A DNA stretch of 58,621 nt from Blastococcus sp. CT_GayMR16 (GCF_004570875.1 NZ_SPQK01000024.1:1-58621); one strand, 5' to 3'. Counted from the first letter of the stretch, positions 18,428 to 27,086 are shown. Numbers and translations are program-made. The notes: generated by a model from the sequence alone, not told the origin.

Positions 18428-20197
18428 GTGTTGTTGCGGATGTCGACCCTGTTCCTGCGCACCCTTCGTGACGACCCGGCGGACGCCGAGGTCCCCAGCC
18501 ACCGGCTGCTCGCCCGCGGCGGCTACATCCGCCGGGCCGCGCCCGGCGGGTTCACCTGGCTGCCGCTGGGCTTCCGCGTCTTCCGCAACGTCGAGCGCGT
18601 CGTCCGCGAGGAGATGGACGCGATGGGCGCGCAGGAGGTGCACTTCCCCGCGCTGCTGCCCCGTGAGCCGTACGAGGCGACCGGCCGGTGGACCGAGTAC
18701 GGGCCCAACCTCTTCCGTCTGCAGGACCGCCGCGGGAACGACTTCCTCCTCGGGCCGACGCACGAGGAGATGTTCACGCTCCTGGTGAAGGACCTGTACT
18801 CGTCGTACAAGGACCTGCCGCTGTCGCTGTACCAGATCCAGACCAAGTTCCGGGACGAGGCGCGACCCCGGGCCGGGCTGATCCGCGGCCGCGAGTTCAC
18901 GATGAAGGACAGCTACTCCTTCGACGTCGACGACGCCGGCCTGGACCGCTCCTACGCCGCCCACCGCGACGCCTACATCCGGATCTTCGACCGGCTCGGG
19001 CTCGACTACGTCATCGTCTCGGCGATGTCCGGCGCCATGGGCGGATCCAGGAGCGAGGAGTTCCTGCACCCCACTGTCATCGGCGAGGACACCTTCGTCC
19101 GTTCGCCCGGGGGCTACGCCGCCAACGCAGAGGCCGTCGTCACTGTGGTTCCAGCGTCCATCCCGTTCGATGGTCTGCCCGAGGCGCACGTCGAGGACAC
19201 CCCGGACACCCCGACGATCGACACGCTCGTCGCGGTCGCCCAGCAGCTGTTCCCCGACCAGGGCTACACCGCCGCGTCGACGCTGAAGAACGTCGTCGTC
19301 ACGCTCGTGCACCCCGACGGCACCCGCGAGCCCCTGGTAATCGGCATCCCGGGGGACCGGGAGGTCGACGCGAAGCGGCTCGAGGCCCAGGTGGCGCCCG
19401 CCGAGGTGGAGCCGTTCACCGAGTTCGACAAGCACCCGGCGCTGGTGAAGGGCTACATCGGCCCGCAGGTGCTCGGCAGCGAGAACGAGTCGAAGATCCG
19501 CTACCTCGTCGACCCGCGCGTCGCTCCCGGCTCGCGCTGGATCACCGGCGCCAACGCGCCCGGCAAGCACGTCTTCGACCTCGTCGCCGGCCGGGACTTC
19601 ACCTGGGACGGCGTCGTCGAAGCCGCCGAGGTGCTCGCCGGCGACCCCGCCCCCGACGGCTCCGGCCCGCTGGAGCTGGCCCGCGGCGTCGAGATCGGGC
19701 ACATCTTCCAGCTGGGCCGCAAGTACGCCGAGGCCCTCGACCTCAAGGTGCTCGACGAGAACGGCAAGCTCGTCACCGTCACGATGGGCTCCTACGGCGT
19801 CGGCGTCTCCCGCGCCGTCGCGGCCATCGCGGAGTCCAACCACGACGAGCTCGGGCTGATCTGGCCCCGGGAGGTCGCCCCGGCCGACGTGCACGTCGTC
19901 GCCACCGGGAAGGACCCGGCGATCTTCGAGGCCGCCGAGGCGCTCGCCGCGGAGCTCGTCGCCGCCGGTCTGACCGTGCTGTACGACGACCGGCCGAAGG
20001 TCTCCCCGGGCGTGAAGTTCAAGGACGCCGAGCTGCTCGGGATGCCGACGATCGTGACCGTGGGCCGCGGCCTGGCCGACGGCGTTCTCGAGCTGCGCGA
20101 CCGGGCGACCGACGCGCGCGAGGACGTCCCGGTCGCCGACGCCGCGGCGAGGGTGCTGGCCGCCGTCCGGGGCCAGGTTGCCCCGACGCCCGCGTGA
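18428..20197 (+). CDS. proS: Prolyl-tRNA synthetase
   Basis: About 589 residues from GTG 18428 ([21 protein letters not shown]). The bacterial-type ProRS order is visible: class II motif 1 region ([21 protein letters not shown]), motif 2 ([23 protein letters not shown], quoted in parts: [12 protein letters not shown]), an inserted editing domain (about residues 225-400, Ala-tRNAPro hydrolysis), motif 3 ([13 protein letters not shown]) and the C-terminal anticodon-binding domain ([20 protein letters not shown]). It charges tRNAPro. An upstream in-frame extension overlapping the previous gene is not coding. It is followed by the LGFP protein after a 65-base gap. Confidence 0.97.
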   Translation: MLLRMSTLFLRTLRDDPADAEVPSHRLLARGGYIRRAAPGGFTWLPLGFRVFRNVERVVREEMDAMGAQEVHFPALLPREPYEATGRWTEYGPNLFRLQDRRGNDFLLGPTHEEMFTLLVKDLYSSYKDLPLSLYQIQTKFRDEARPRAGLIRGREFTMKDSYSFDVDDAGLDRSYAAHRDAYIRIFDRLGLDYVIVSAMSGAMGGSRSEEFLHPTVIGEDTFVRSPGGYAANAEAVVTVVPASIPFDGLPEAHVEDTPDTPTIDTLVAVAQQLFPDQGYTAASTLKNVVVTLVHPDGTREPLVIGIPGDREVDAKRLEAQVAPAEVEPFTEFDKHPALVKGYIGPQVLGSENESKIRYLVDPRVAPGSRWITGANAPGKHVFDLVAGRDFTWDGVVEAAEVLAGDPAPDGSGPLELARGVEIGHIFQLGRKYAEALDLKVLDENGKLVTVTMGSYGVGVSRAVAAIAESNHDELGLIWPREVAPADVHVVATGKDPAIFEAAEALAAELVAAGLTVLYDDRPKVSPGVKFKDAELLGMPTIVTVGRGLADGVLELRDRATDAREDVPVADAAARVLAAVRGQVAPTPA

Positions 20198-20262
20198 CGT
20201 CGCGGTGATGGGCCTGTGACGGCGCAGCCCTAGCGTCGCTCGGATCCCTTCACAGGTTCGAG

Positions 20263-20802
20263 GTGACCGTCATGGCCGATGTCATCGGTGCCATCCGCGA
20301 CAAGTGGCTCGCCCTCGGTGGCAACAGCTTCACCGGACCCGCCCTGGACGTGGAACGCCCCACGTTCGACGGCGTGGGGCGGGCCCAGCCGTTCCGGGAC
20401 GGCGTGATCATCAGCTGGCATCCGCAGCTCGGCGCCTTCGAGGTCCACGGTGCCATCGGGGAGAAGTGGCAGCAGATGGGACGGGAGCAGTTCGGCTATC
20501 CCGTGACCGACGAGACGACCACCCCGGACCGACGCGGCCGCTTCAACCACTTCCGGTCGATGCAGATCGTCGGCGACCCGGTGGCATCCATCTACTGGAC
20601 CCCGGAGACGGGGGCCCACGAGGTCCGCGGCGCCATCCGGAGCGCATGGGAGAGGTCCGGATTCGAGCGCGGCCCCCTCGGCTACCCGATGAGCGACGAG
20701 TTCGGGGACGCGGCGCACCGCCGGAGCAACTTCGAGCACGGCTTCATCGACTGGACCCCGCAGCGCGGCGCCCAGGTGCACGGCCCCGTCCGCATCGATT
20801 GA
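20263..20802 (+). CDS. LGFP-repeat protein without a signal peptide
   Basis: 179 residues (GTG 20263; ATG 20272 is an alternative start). Three consecutive LGFP-type repeats of about 50 residues are visible: each has a start like AIxxKWxxxG, a G/Y-P turn ([31 protein letters not shown]) and an end like FxxGxIxWxPxxGAxxVxG ([45 protein letters not shown]). Such repeats usually sit on secreted, envelope-associated actinobacterial proteins. This one has no signal peptide or membrane segment, so it is either cytoplasmic or exported by another route. It stands alone between proS and the rpsP operon. Confidence 0.8.
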   Translation: MTVMADVIGAIRDKWLALGGNSFTGPALDVERPTFDGVGRAQPFRDGVIISWHPQLGAFEVHGAIGEKWQQMGREQFGYPVTDETTTPDRRGRFNHFRSMQIVGDPVASIYWTPETGAHEVRGAIRSAWERSGFERGPLGYPMSDEFGDAAHRRSNFEHGFIDWTPQRGAQVHGPVRID

Positions 20803-20840
20803 GCCCTCGCCAGGGGCGGGGAAGCGAGGGGTCCGGCATC

Positions 20841-20850
20841 TGGCACAATG
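20841..20850 (+). promoter_or_regulatory. Likely -10 region of the rpsP operon
   Basis: TGGCACAATG lies 128 bases upstream of the rpsP start. The same core, TGGCACAGTAG, occurs 125 bases upstream of the rplS start (23514). CACAAT/CACAGT could be the -10 element preceded by an extended TGG. No good -35 is visible. Confidence 0.4.
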
Positions 20851-20977
20851 GCGGGTCGAACACGGCTGCGGCGGCCCTCTCACCGACGCCGTCGTGTCCA
20901 TGGCTCCGCCCCGGCGTACCCCCACACGCCGCTCCGGCGAGCAACCGATCCAGCGTTCGAGGAGTACACCACCCACC

Positions 20978-21523
20978 GTGGCCACCAAGATCAAGCTCAT
21001 GCGCCTGGGCAAGATGCGCGCGCCGTACTACCGCATCGTCGTCGCCGACGCCCGGACCAAGCGTGACGGCCGCTCGATCGAGACGATCGGCAAGTACCAC
21101 CCGAAGGAGGATCCCTCCTTCATCGAGGTCGACACCGAGCGGGCGCAGTACTGGCTCGGCGTCGGCGCCCAGCCGACCGAGGCCGTCGCCGCCATCTTCC
21201 GGGTGACCGGCGACTGGCAGAAGTTCAAGGGCGAGGCAGCGCCGCCGCCCATGCGCGTCGCCGAGCCCAAGCCGGACAAGAAGGCCCTCTACGAGGCCGC
21301 CGTCCGTTCCGGCATGGACGAGCCGACGACCGACGCCACCACCGCCAAGAAGAAGGCGGCGCCGAAGAAGGCTGCTGCCGAGGCTCCCGCCGAGGCCGCC
21401 CCGGCCGCCGACGCTGCTGCTCCCGAGGAGACGCCGGCCGCCGAGGCCGCCGCTCCGGAGGCTCCGGCTGCCGAGGCTCCCGCCGAGGAGACCCCGGCTC
21501 CCGCCGAGACGCCCGCCGAGTAA
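20978..21523 (+). CDS. rpsP: 30S ribosomal protein S16
   Basis: 181 residues from GTG 20978 ([13 protein letters not shown]), with GAGGAG at 20960-20965. The first about 95 residues are the S16 core ([24 protein letters not shown]). The remaining about 85 residues are a low-complexity Ala/Glu/Pro tail preceded by [13 protein letters not shown]16 of E. coli is 82 residues; long tails are known in actinobacteria. It opens the operon rpsP-khpA-rimM-trmD. Confidence 0.97.
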   Translation: MATKIKLMRLGKMRAPYYRIVVADARTKRDGRSIETIGKYHPKEDPSFIEVDTERAQYWLGVGAQPTEAVAAIFRVTGDWQKFKGEAAPPPMRVAEPKPDKKALYEAAVRSGMDEPTTDATTAKKKAAPKKAAAEAPAEAAPAADAAAPEETPAAEAAAPEAPAAEAPAEETPAPAETPAE

Positions 21524-21526
21524 GAC

Positions 21527-21763
21527 GTGCTCGAAGAAGCGCTCGAGCACCTGGTCAAGGGCATCGTCGACCACCCGGAAGACGTGACCGTCGATCTGCT
21601 CACCAACCGCCGCGGCAAGACCCTCGAGATCCGGGTGCACCCCGACGATCTCGGCAAGGTCATCGGCCGCGGCGGGCGCACCGCCAAGGCACTGCGCCAG
21701 GTGATGACCGGCGTCGGCGGACGCGGTCTCCGGGTCGACGTCGTCGACACCGACGGGCGCTGA
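21527..21763 (+). CDS. khpA: KH-domain RNA-binding protein KhpA
   Basis: 78 residues, GTG start four bases after rpsP. A single KH domain with the nucleic-acid-binding GxxG loop in GKVIGRGGRTAKALRQ near residue 47. KhpA pairs with KhpB/EloR in Gram-positives and binds small and messenger RNAs; its position between rpsP and rimM is the usual one. Confidence 0.93.
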   Translation: MLEEALEHLVKGIVDHPEDVTVDLLTNRRGKTLEIRVHPDDLGKVIGRGGRTAKALRQVMTGVGGRGLRVDVVDTDGR

Positions 21764-21771
21764 GTACGGGC

Positions 21772-22296
21772 TTGCCGGAACACACCTTCGACACCGTGGT
21801 GGTCGGCCGCATCGGTCGGCCCCACGGTGTCCGTGGTGAGGTGACCGTCGAGGTCCGCACCGACGACCCCGATCTCCGCTTCGTGCCCGGGGCCGTGCTG
21901 CGCACCGACCCGGCCGACCGGGGGCCGATCACCATCACCGGCGTGCACTGGCACAGCGGCACCCTCCTGCTCCGGCTCGAGGGCGTCGACAGCCGTGAGG
22001 ACGCCGAGGCCGTCCGCAACACCGAGCTCCTCGTCGACGTGGCCGATCTCCCGGAGATCGAGGACCCCGACTCCTACTACGACCACCAGCTGGTCGGCCT
22101 TGCCGTCCGGCTGACCGACGGCACGGTGCTGGGCGAGATCACCGTCGTCCGTCACGAGGCCCAGGACCTGCTCGTCGTCCGCCGAGCGGAGGGCGGTGAC
22201 CTGCTGATCCCGTTCGTCTCGGCGATCGTCCCCACGGTCGACCTCGACGGCGGGTTCGTCGTGGTGGACCCGCCCGAGGGCCTGCTGGAGCTCTGA
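21772..22296 (+). CDS. rimM: Ribosome maturation factor RimM
   Basis: 174 residues, apparent TTG start at 21772 (LPEHTFDTVVVGRIGRPHG). The N-terminal RimM domain (VVVGRIGRPHGVRGEVTV) is followed by the C-terminal PRC-barrel (SYYDHQLVGLAVRLTDG ... LIPFVSAIVPTVDLDGG). RimM assists 30S head assembly by binding S19 and co-operates with TrmD, encoded next, as in most bacteria. The TTG lies 8 bases after the khpA stop. Confidence 0.95.
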   Translation: MPEHTFDTVVVGRIGRPHGVRGEVTVEVRTDDPDLRFVPGAVLRTDPADRGPITITGVHWHSGTLLLRLEGVDSREDAEAVRNTELLVDVADLPEIEDPDSYYDHQLVGLAVRLTDGTVLGEITVVRHEAQDLLVVRRAEGGDLLIPFVSAIVPTVDLDGGFVVVDPPEGLLEL

Positions 22297-22301
22297 CTCC
22301 C

Positions 22302-23015
22302 ATGCAGATCGACGTCATCACGATCTTTCCCGAGTACCTCGCCCCGCTGCGCCAGTCGCTGCTGGGCAAGGCCGCCGAGCGCGGCCTGGTGAGCATCGGC
22401 GTCCACGACCTGCGGGAGTGGACCGACGACGTGCACCGCACCGTCGACGACTCCCCCTACGGCGGCGGCCCCGGCATGGTCATGCGACCCGAGCCGTGGG
22501 GCCGCGCTCTGGACGCCGTCCGCCCTCCGGGTACCCGCCTGGTCGTCCCCACGCCCGCCGGTCAGCCGTTCACCCAGGCGCTGGCGGCGCAGTGGGCGAC
22601 CGAGCCGGGGCTGGTCTTCGCCTGTGGCCGCTACGAGGGCATCGACCAGCGGGTCGCCGACTGGGCCGGCGATGCCGGTCCCGTCTCCGAGGTCTCCATC
22701 GGGGACTACGTGCTCGCGGGCGGGGAGTCCGCCGTCCTGGTGATGGTCGAGGCGGTCACCCGGCTCCTTCCGGGTGTCGTCGGCAACGCCGAGTCGGTCG
22801 AGTTCGACTCGCACGCCGACGGACTGCTCGAGGGGCCGTCCTACACCCGCCCGGCGTCCTGGCGCGGCCACGAGGTGCCGCCCGTGCTGCTGTCGGGCGA
22901 CCACGCCGCGATCGCCCGCTGGCGGCGCGCGGAGTCGCTGCGCCGCACCGCGGACCGCCGTCCCGATCTCTTCGCTGCGCTGACCGAGGCGGAGCAAGCT
23001 GCGCTCGATGGCTGA
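22302..23015 (+). CDS. trmD: tRNA (guanine37-N1)-methyltransferase TrmD
   Basis: 237 residues, full length. The SPOUT trefoil-knot motifs are intact: FPEYLAPLRQS at the start, CGRYEGIDQRVAD and EVSIGDYVLAGGESA near residue 130. The C-terminal domain (SYTRPASWRGHEVPPVLLSG) contacts the tRNA anticodon. The enzyme methylates G37 to prevent frameshifting. Its stop overlaps the following NUDIX gene by eight bases. Confidence 0.97.
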   Translation: MQIDVITIFPEYLAPLRQSLLGKAAERGLVSIGVHDLREWTDDVHRTVDDSPYGGGPGMVMRPEPWGRALDAVRPPGTRLVVPTPAGQPFTQALAAQWATEPGLVFACGRYEGIDQRVADWAGDAGPVSEVSIGDYVLAGGESAVLVMVEAVTRLLPGVVGNAESVEFDSHADGLLEGPSYTRPASWRGHEVPPVLLSGDHAAIARWRRAESLRRTADRRPDLFAALTEAEQAALDG

Positions 23016-23508
23016 CCGGCCGTGGGTGCGGCCCACTGCTCGGGTCGTCGTCCTCGACCCGGCCGGCCGGGTGCTGCTCCTCGGAGCCCGGCTGACGGAC
23101 CCCGCGGTGCCCCCCGGCGACGTGCTGTTCTGGTACACGCCGGGCGGCGGAGTGGAGGACGGCGAGTCGCTGCGCGTCGCCGCCGTCCGGGAGCTGGCGG
23201 AGGAGATCGGGTTGGTGGTCGGACCGGCCGCGCTCGAGGGGCCGATCTGGCTGCGCCGGAACCTCGACGTCTTCGCCGGGCTGGAGATCGACTCGCGGGA
23301 GACGTTCTTCGTGCTCCGCGACGTCGTCCACGAGGTGGACGCGAGCGGGCGCACCGACCTGGAGATCCTCGGCGACGAGCCGCACCGCTGGTGGTCGGCG
23401 TCCGAGATCGCCGCGAGCGCGGAGGAGTTCGCCCCGGGTGACCTCGCCGACCGGCTTCCCGAGCTGCTCACCGGCCCCTGGACGGGGCCCCCGCGCATCG
23501 TCTCCTGA
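23008..23508 (+). CDS. NUDIX hydrolase
   Basis: 166 residues starting at ATG 23008 inside the end of trmD. The NUDIX box is complete: [20 protein letters not shown] followed by EIGL (GX5EX7REUXEEXGU). Upstream WYTPGG and downstream SRETFFVL fit the fold. It hydrolyses a nucleoside-diphosphate-linked substrate; specificity is unknown. It is translationally coupled to trmD but is not a usual member of that operon, so it may serve housecleaning. Confidence 0.88.
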   Translation: MADRPWVRPTARVVVLDPAGRVLLLGARLTDPAVPPGDVLFWYTPGGGVEDGESLRVAAVRELAEEIGLVVGPAALEGPIWLRRNLDVFAGLEIDSRETFFVLRDVVHEVDASGRTDLEILGDEPHRWWSASEIAASAEEFAPGDLADRLPELLTGPWTGPPRIVS

Positions 23509-23513
23509 AGATG

Positions 23514-23524
23514 TGGCACAGTAG
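23514..23524 (+). promoter_or_regulatory. Likely -10 region of rplS
   Basis: TGGCACAGTAG, the same core as before rpsP, begins six bases after the NUDIX stop and 135 bases before the rplS ATG. The transcript would carry a leader of about 120 bases. I see no strong stem in that leader. Confidence 0.4.
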
Positions 23525-23648
23525 AGGACTGCTGCGGAAGCTCCGACGAGGAGCCGCTGCCATTGATTCGGACGGCTGGGCTTTCCGCTGTCTGCACCAA
23601 CCGAACGACGCCGCTCAAGTACTGAGCCAGAACATGAGGACTGCCGAG

Positions 23649-24005
23649 ATGAACACCCTGGACGCACTCGACGCCGACTCGTTGCGCGACGACATCCCCG
23701 ACTTCCGCGCCGGGGACACCGTCAAGGTCCACGTCCGCGTGGTCGAGGGCAACCGCTCGCGCATCCAGGTCTTCCAGGGCGTCGTCATCCGCCGTCAGGG
23801 CGGCGGCGTCCGCGAGACCTTCACCGTGCGCAAGGTCAGCTTCGGCGTCGGCGTGGAGCGCACCTTCCCGGTGCACACCCCGGTCGTCGAGAAGATCGAG
23901 GTCGTCACGCGCGGTGACGTCCGCCGCGCCAAGCTGTACTACCTCCGTGAGCTGCGCGGCAAGGCCGCCAAGATCAAGGAGAAGCGCGACATAATCTCGC
24001 GCTGA
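23649..24005 (+). CDS. rplS: 50S ribosomal protein L19
   Basis: 118 residues from ATG 23649 ([19 protein letters not shown]). Core text [22 protein letters not shown] and [21 protein letters not shown] is L19. L19 lies at the 30S-50S interface. An ATG five codons earlier (MRTAEM) is possible. The about 140-base leader upstream separates it from the NUDIX gene. A short hairpin follows the stop. Confidence 0.97.
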   Translation: MNTLDALDADSLRDDIPDFRAGDTVKVHVRVVEGNRSRIQVFQGVVIRRQGGGVRETFTVRKVSFGVGVERTFPVHTPVVEKIEVVTRGDVRRAKLYYLRELRGKAAKIKEKRDIISR

Positions 24006-24014
24006 CACGCTGAG

Positions 24015-24032
24015 AGCCGGTCACGACCGGCT
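24015..24032 (+). terminator. Hairpin after rplS
   Basis: AGCCGGT and ACCGGCT pair perfectly around a four-base loop (CACG), ten bases after the rplS stop. It has no U-tract, as is common for actinobacterial terminators; it could be partial. Confidence 0.5.
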
Positions 24033-24071
24033 GTCGTCGCGGCGGGTCTCCCGCGCCGTACGCTGCTCGCA

Positions 24072-24968
24072 ATGAGCAGTGATCGGCCCGGGGGGCCCGC
24101 CGACGTCGTTCCTGGTGACGAACCCGGGAAGCAGGAGCACGCCGCCGATGGCGCGTCGTCGCGGCGGTTCCGCCGCCGAGGGGCGGAGAAGAAGAAGGGG
24201 TCCCTGCTCCGCGAGCTGCCGGTGCTCCTGCTCATCGCCTTCGTCCTGGCCCTGGTGGTGAAGACCTTCTTTGTGCAGGCCTTCTTCATCCCGTCGGGTT
24301 CGATGGAGCAGACCCTGCACGGCTGCACGGGGTGCACCGGCGACCGCGTGCTGGTCAACAAGGTCCCGTACTGGTTCGGCGAGCCCGAGCCCGGCGAGAT
24401 CGTCGTCTTCAAGGGCCCGGACACCTGGACGCCGGAGGTGCAGGTCGCCGAGCCGAGCAACTGGTTCTCCGGAGCGCTGCTGTGGCTCGGCCGCACCGTG
24501 GGAGTCGCACCGCCCAGCGAGGACGACTTCGTCAAGCGCGTCATCGCCACAGCGGGGCAGACCGTGCAGTGCTGCGACGCGGAAGGCCGGGTGACCGTCG
24601 ACGGCACACCCCTCGAGGAGCCCTACATCTTCGAGAACACCCCGCTGGAGTCCCGCGCCTTCGGTCCGGTCACCGTGCCGGAAGGCCGGCTGTGGGTCAT
24701 GGGCGATCACCGCTCGGCCTCGGCGGATTCCCGGGTGCACGTCGGCGACCGGTACGGCGGCACGATCGGGGTGGACGACGTCATCGGCAAGGCCGCGGTC
24801 ATCGTCTGGCCGGTGAGCCGTTTCGGGCTGCTCGCCTCCCCGGACATCCAGGGCACGGACGACGGCGCCATGGCGCTGGCGGCCTCGAGCGCGCCGATGG
24901 CGATCGGGCTGGCCGGGGCCGTGCCCGTCGTGCTGTGGCGCCGGTGGCGGGCGTCCCGACCCGACTGA
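24072..24968 (+). CDS. lepB: Signal peptidase I
   Basis: 298 residues. A basic, disordered N-terminus (RRFRRRGAEKKKG) precedes a membrane helix (LPVLLLIAFVLALVVKTFF). Catalytic Ser is in IPSGSMEQTL and the general-base Lys in DDFVKRVIATAGQ; the C-box is VMGDHRSASADSR. Two cysteine pairs (HGCTGC and VQCCD) could form disulfides outside the membrane. A second hydrophobic segment near the C-terminus (MAIGLAGAVPVVLW) would give a second anchor. It removes signal peptides from Sec/Tat substrates. It lies in the conserved rplS-lepB-rnhB order, interrupted here by a LuxR-type regulator. Confidence 0.96.
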   Translation: MSSDRPGGPADVVPGDEPGKQEHAADGASSRRFRRRGAEKKKGSLLRELPVLLLIAFVLALVVKTFFVQAFFIPSGSMEQTLHGCTGCTGDRVLVNKVPYWFGEPEPGEIVVFKGPDTWTPEVQVAEPSNWFSGALLWLGRTVGVAPPSEDDFVKRVIATAGQTVQCCDAEGRVTVDGTPLEEPYIFENTPLESRAFGPVTVPEGRLWVMGDHRSASADSRVHVGDRYGGTIGVDDVIGKAAVIVWPVSRFGLLASPDIQGTDDGAMALAASSAPMAIGLAGAVPVVLWRRWRASRPD

Positions 24969-25150
24969 ATGGCGCGCCGCTCCTCTCGGAATGGGAGTCG
25001 GCCTTTCCCCGCGTTACGCGTGGGATCGACTCGGCGGCCATTGCTGGTCGCTGATAGCAATCAGAAGAATGCTGGAAAAGTATTCAAGTAACCGTTTCAC
25101 CCTTCCGATGGAGACTTTGTAAGTTCACCGGAGTCGAAACGGAGTCAGTT

Positions 25151-25909
25151 GTGTCTGCACCTATGGCGAGCACCGCCCGCGGGGTCACCCGCGTGCTCCT
25201 CCTCGCCGACGCGCCCGTCCTGCGCCGCGGCCTGGTCAGCATGATCAACGAGACGGCCGGCATGCAGTCGGTGGGTACGCCCGGCGAACTGCGTCGCGCC
25301 CTCACGCTGGTCGAGTCGGCCCGCCCCGACGCCGTCGTGGTGGAGCTGGGGTCCGGCCGCGCCGCGACCCTGAACGCCTGCCGCGACCTGCGGCGCCGCT
25401 TCCCCCGTGTCGCGATCGTCGCGCTGGCCACGTCCGAGGACCCGGCCGTCGTGAACGAGGCGATCGCCGCGGGCATCCGGGGCTACCTCATGATCAACAC
25501 CTCGCCGACGCTGCTCGGCTGGGCGATCCTGGCCGCTCGTGCGGGCCGGACCGTCGTCGACCCGCAGATCCGCCGGGTCGAGCCGTCGGCCGTGCCGGCT
25601 GCGAAGCCCTTCGCGCCGGAGGTGCCGCTCACCCGCCGCGAGTCCGACGTGCTGGACGAGCTGCTGCTGGGTCAGTCCAACCGGCAGATCGGCCGCAACC
25701 TCTTCATCAGCGAGGACACCGTCAAGTCCCACGTCAAGGCCATCCTGCGCAAGCTGGGTGCCCGCGACCGGGCCCACGCGGTCTCCCTCGTGCTGTCCAA
25801 CCGTCAGCCCGGCTGCACCTGCGGCCACGGCCTGTCGGCGGCGGTCCCGGCTCCCGAGCTCGACGGCTCGGATCTGAGTGCGGCGGACCTGGACAGCGCC
25901 GACATCTGA
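25151..25909 (+). CDS. LuxR-type regulator with degenerate (aspartate-less) receiver domain
   Basis: 252 residues, GTG start. The N-terminal about 130 residues follow a receiver fold (TRVLLLADAPVLRRGLVSMI ... IVALATSEDPAVVNEAIAAG ... GYLMINTS) but lack the key residues: the acidic pair is reduced to AD, the phospho-acceptor position reads VVVELGSG (Glu in place of Asp), and the conserved lysine of the YLLKD motif is absent. The C-terminal LuxR/NarL helix-turn-helix is intact (LTRRESDVLDELLLGQSNRQ, then ISEDTVKSHVKAILRKLGA), resembling BldM/WhiI-type developmental regulators. A 45-residue tail has CTCGHG and an acidic end. It probably works without phosphorylation. The upstream region is unusually AT-rich and carries repeats. 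Confidence 0.85.
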   Translation: MSAPMASTARGVTRVLLLADAPVLRRGLVSMINETAGMQSVGTPGELRRALTLVESARPDAVVVELGSGRAATLNACRDLRRRFPRVAIVALATSEDPAVVNEAIAAGIRGYLMINTSPTLLGWAILAARAGRTVVDPQIRRVEPSAVPAAKPFAPEVPLTRRESDVLDELLLGQSNRQIGRNLFISEDTVKSHVKAILRKLGARDRAHAVSLVLSNRQPGCTCGHGLSAAVPAPELDGSDLSAADLDSADI

Positions 25910-25928
25910 TCCTCCCGCTCCGGCACAC

Positions 25929-25959
25929 CGGGCCGGTCTCCTTCGGGGAGGCCGGCCCG
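25929..25959 (+). terminator. Strong UUCG hairpin after the LuxR-type regulator
   Basis: CGGGCCGGTCTCC pairs with GGAGGCCGGCCCG (one G-U pair) around a loop beginning TTCG. It lies 20 bases after the regulator stop and 37 bases before the rnhB ATG. No U-tract. It separates the regulator from the rnhB operon. Confidence 0.75.
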
Positions 25960-25995
25960 TCGTGCGTTCCCAGGGGGTCGTAGGGTCGCTTCGCA

Positions 25996-26769
25996 ATGGC
26001 CCTCCGTTCCATCCACACCGAGTCGAGCCCCGCCGTGCGCGCCCGGCGGACGATCGTCGACGACCGCCCGGATGCCCTCTGGGACATGGAGCGGTCGCTG
26101 CGCCGGCGCGGGTTCTCGGCCGTCGCCGGTGCCGACGAGGCCGGTCGTGGCGCGTGTGCCGGCCCGCTCGTGGCCGCGGCCTGCGTCCTGCCGTCCGGAC
26201 GACGGGGCCGCGTTCCGGGGCTCGCCGACTCCAAGCTGCTCACCCCCGCCGCCCGGGACCGGGTCTACGCCGAGGTGGTGGACCGCGCGGTCGCGTGGTC
26301 GGTCGTCGTCATGCCGGTCGAGGACCTCGACGCCCGCGGCATGCACGTCACCAACATCGAGGCGCTGCGGCGCGCGGTCTGGAACCTCGATCCCGAGCCG
26401 GACTACGTGCTGACCGACGGGTTCCCGGTGCCCGGACTGGCCCGACCCGGTCTCGCCGTCTGGAAGGGCGACCGCGTGGCGGCCTGCGTAGCGGCCGCCT
26501 CGGTGGTCGCCAAGGTCACCCGCGACCGGATGATGGTCGAGCTGCACGAGAAGTGGCCGGAGTACGACTTCGCGGGCCACAAGGGCTACATCACCGACGT
26601 CCACAGTGCTGCCCTCGACCGGCACGGGCCCTGTCCCGAGCACCGGATGCGCTTCGTCAACGTGCGCGGCGCCCGCGACGCGCACGCCGCCAGGGCACTC
26701 GAGGTCACGGCGCCGGTCGACATGGTCGATGATGGAGCCATGGTCCCTGCGCTGGAAGAGCTGCCATGA
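25996..26769 (+). CDS. rnhB: Ribonuclease HII
   Basis: 257 residues, ATG start. Catalytic carboxylates: Asp-Glu in GADEAGRGACAG, plus ADSKLLT, YVLTDGF and ASVVAKVTRDRMM. It removes ribonucleotides embedded in DNA and RNA primers. The first about 45 residues (RSIHTESSPAVRARR) precede the fold, a longer start than E. coli; a start at the internal ATG (MERSLRRRGF, 26087) is possible. The stop overlaps the DUF2469 start. Confidence 0.95.
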   Translation: MALRSIHTESSPAVRARRTIVDDRPDALWDMERSLRRRGFSAVAGADEAGRGACAGPLVAAACVLPSGRRGRVPGLADSKLLTPAARDRVYAEVVDRAVAWSVVVMPVEDLDARGMHVTNIEALRRAVWNLDPEPDYVLTDGFPVPGLARPGLAVWKGDRVAACVAAASVVAKVTRDRMMVELHEKWPEYDFAGHKGYITDVHSAALDRHGPCPEHRMRFVNVRGARDAHAARALEVTAPVDMVDDGAMVPALEELP

Positions 26770-27086
26770 GCACCGAGGACCTTGAGAAGTACGAGACCGA
26801 GATGGAGCTGCAGCTCTATCGCGAGTACCGCGACATCGTCCGGCAGTTCACCTACGTGGTGGAGACCGAGCGGCGGTTCTACCTCGCCAACTCCGTCGAC
26901 CTGCAGGTGCGGGAGGCCGGGGGAGAGGTCTACTTCGAGCTCAAGCTCTCCGACGCCTGGGTGTGGGACATGTACCGGCCCGCGCGGTTCGTCCGCAACG
27001 TTCGGGTGCTGACGTTCAAGGACGTCAACGTCGAGGAGCTGGACAAGCCCGACCTCGAGCTGCCGGAGAACCCGCGCATCACCTGA
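26766..27086 (+). CDS. DUF2469 family protein
   Basis: 106 residues, the full usual length of DUF2469, an actinobacteria-specific family. Highly conserved text: YETEMELQLYREYRDIVRQF, YVVETERRFYLANSVDLQ and VWDMYRPARFVRNVRV. Start overlaps the rnhB stop (ATGA). The function is unknown; constant linkage with rnhB suggests a role in DNA or RNA metabolism, but this is only context. Confidence 0.92.
   Translation: MSTEDLEKYETEMELQLYREYRDIVRQFTYVVETERRFYLANSVDLQVREAGGEVYFELKLSDAWVWDMYRPARFVRNVRVLTFKDVNVEELDKPDLELPENPRIT

Noticed and set aside
20804-20830. Terminator after the LGFP gene (CCCTCGC/GCGAGGG)
   Set aside because: A seven-pair stem with a 13-base G-rich loop is weak in this GC-rich context and could be chance.
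23525-23648. A structured L19 leader RNA
   Set aside because: The leader exists, but no convincing stem or known L19-leader pattern could be drawn by hand.
22152-24008. A 618-residue minus-strand frame over trmD, NUDIX and rplS
   Set aside because: Antisense to genes with intact motifs; composition is shadow-like.
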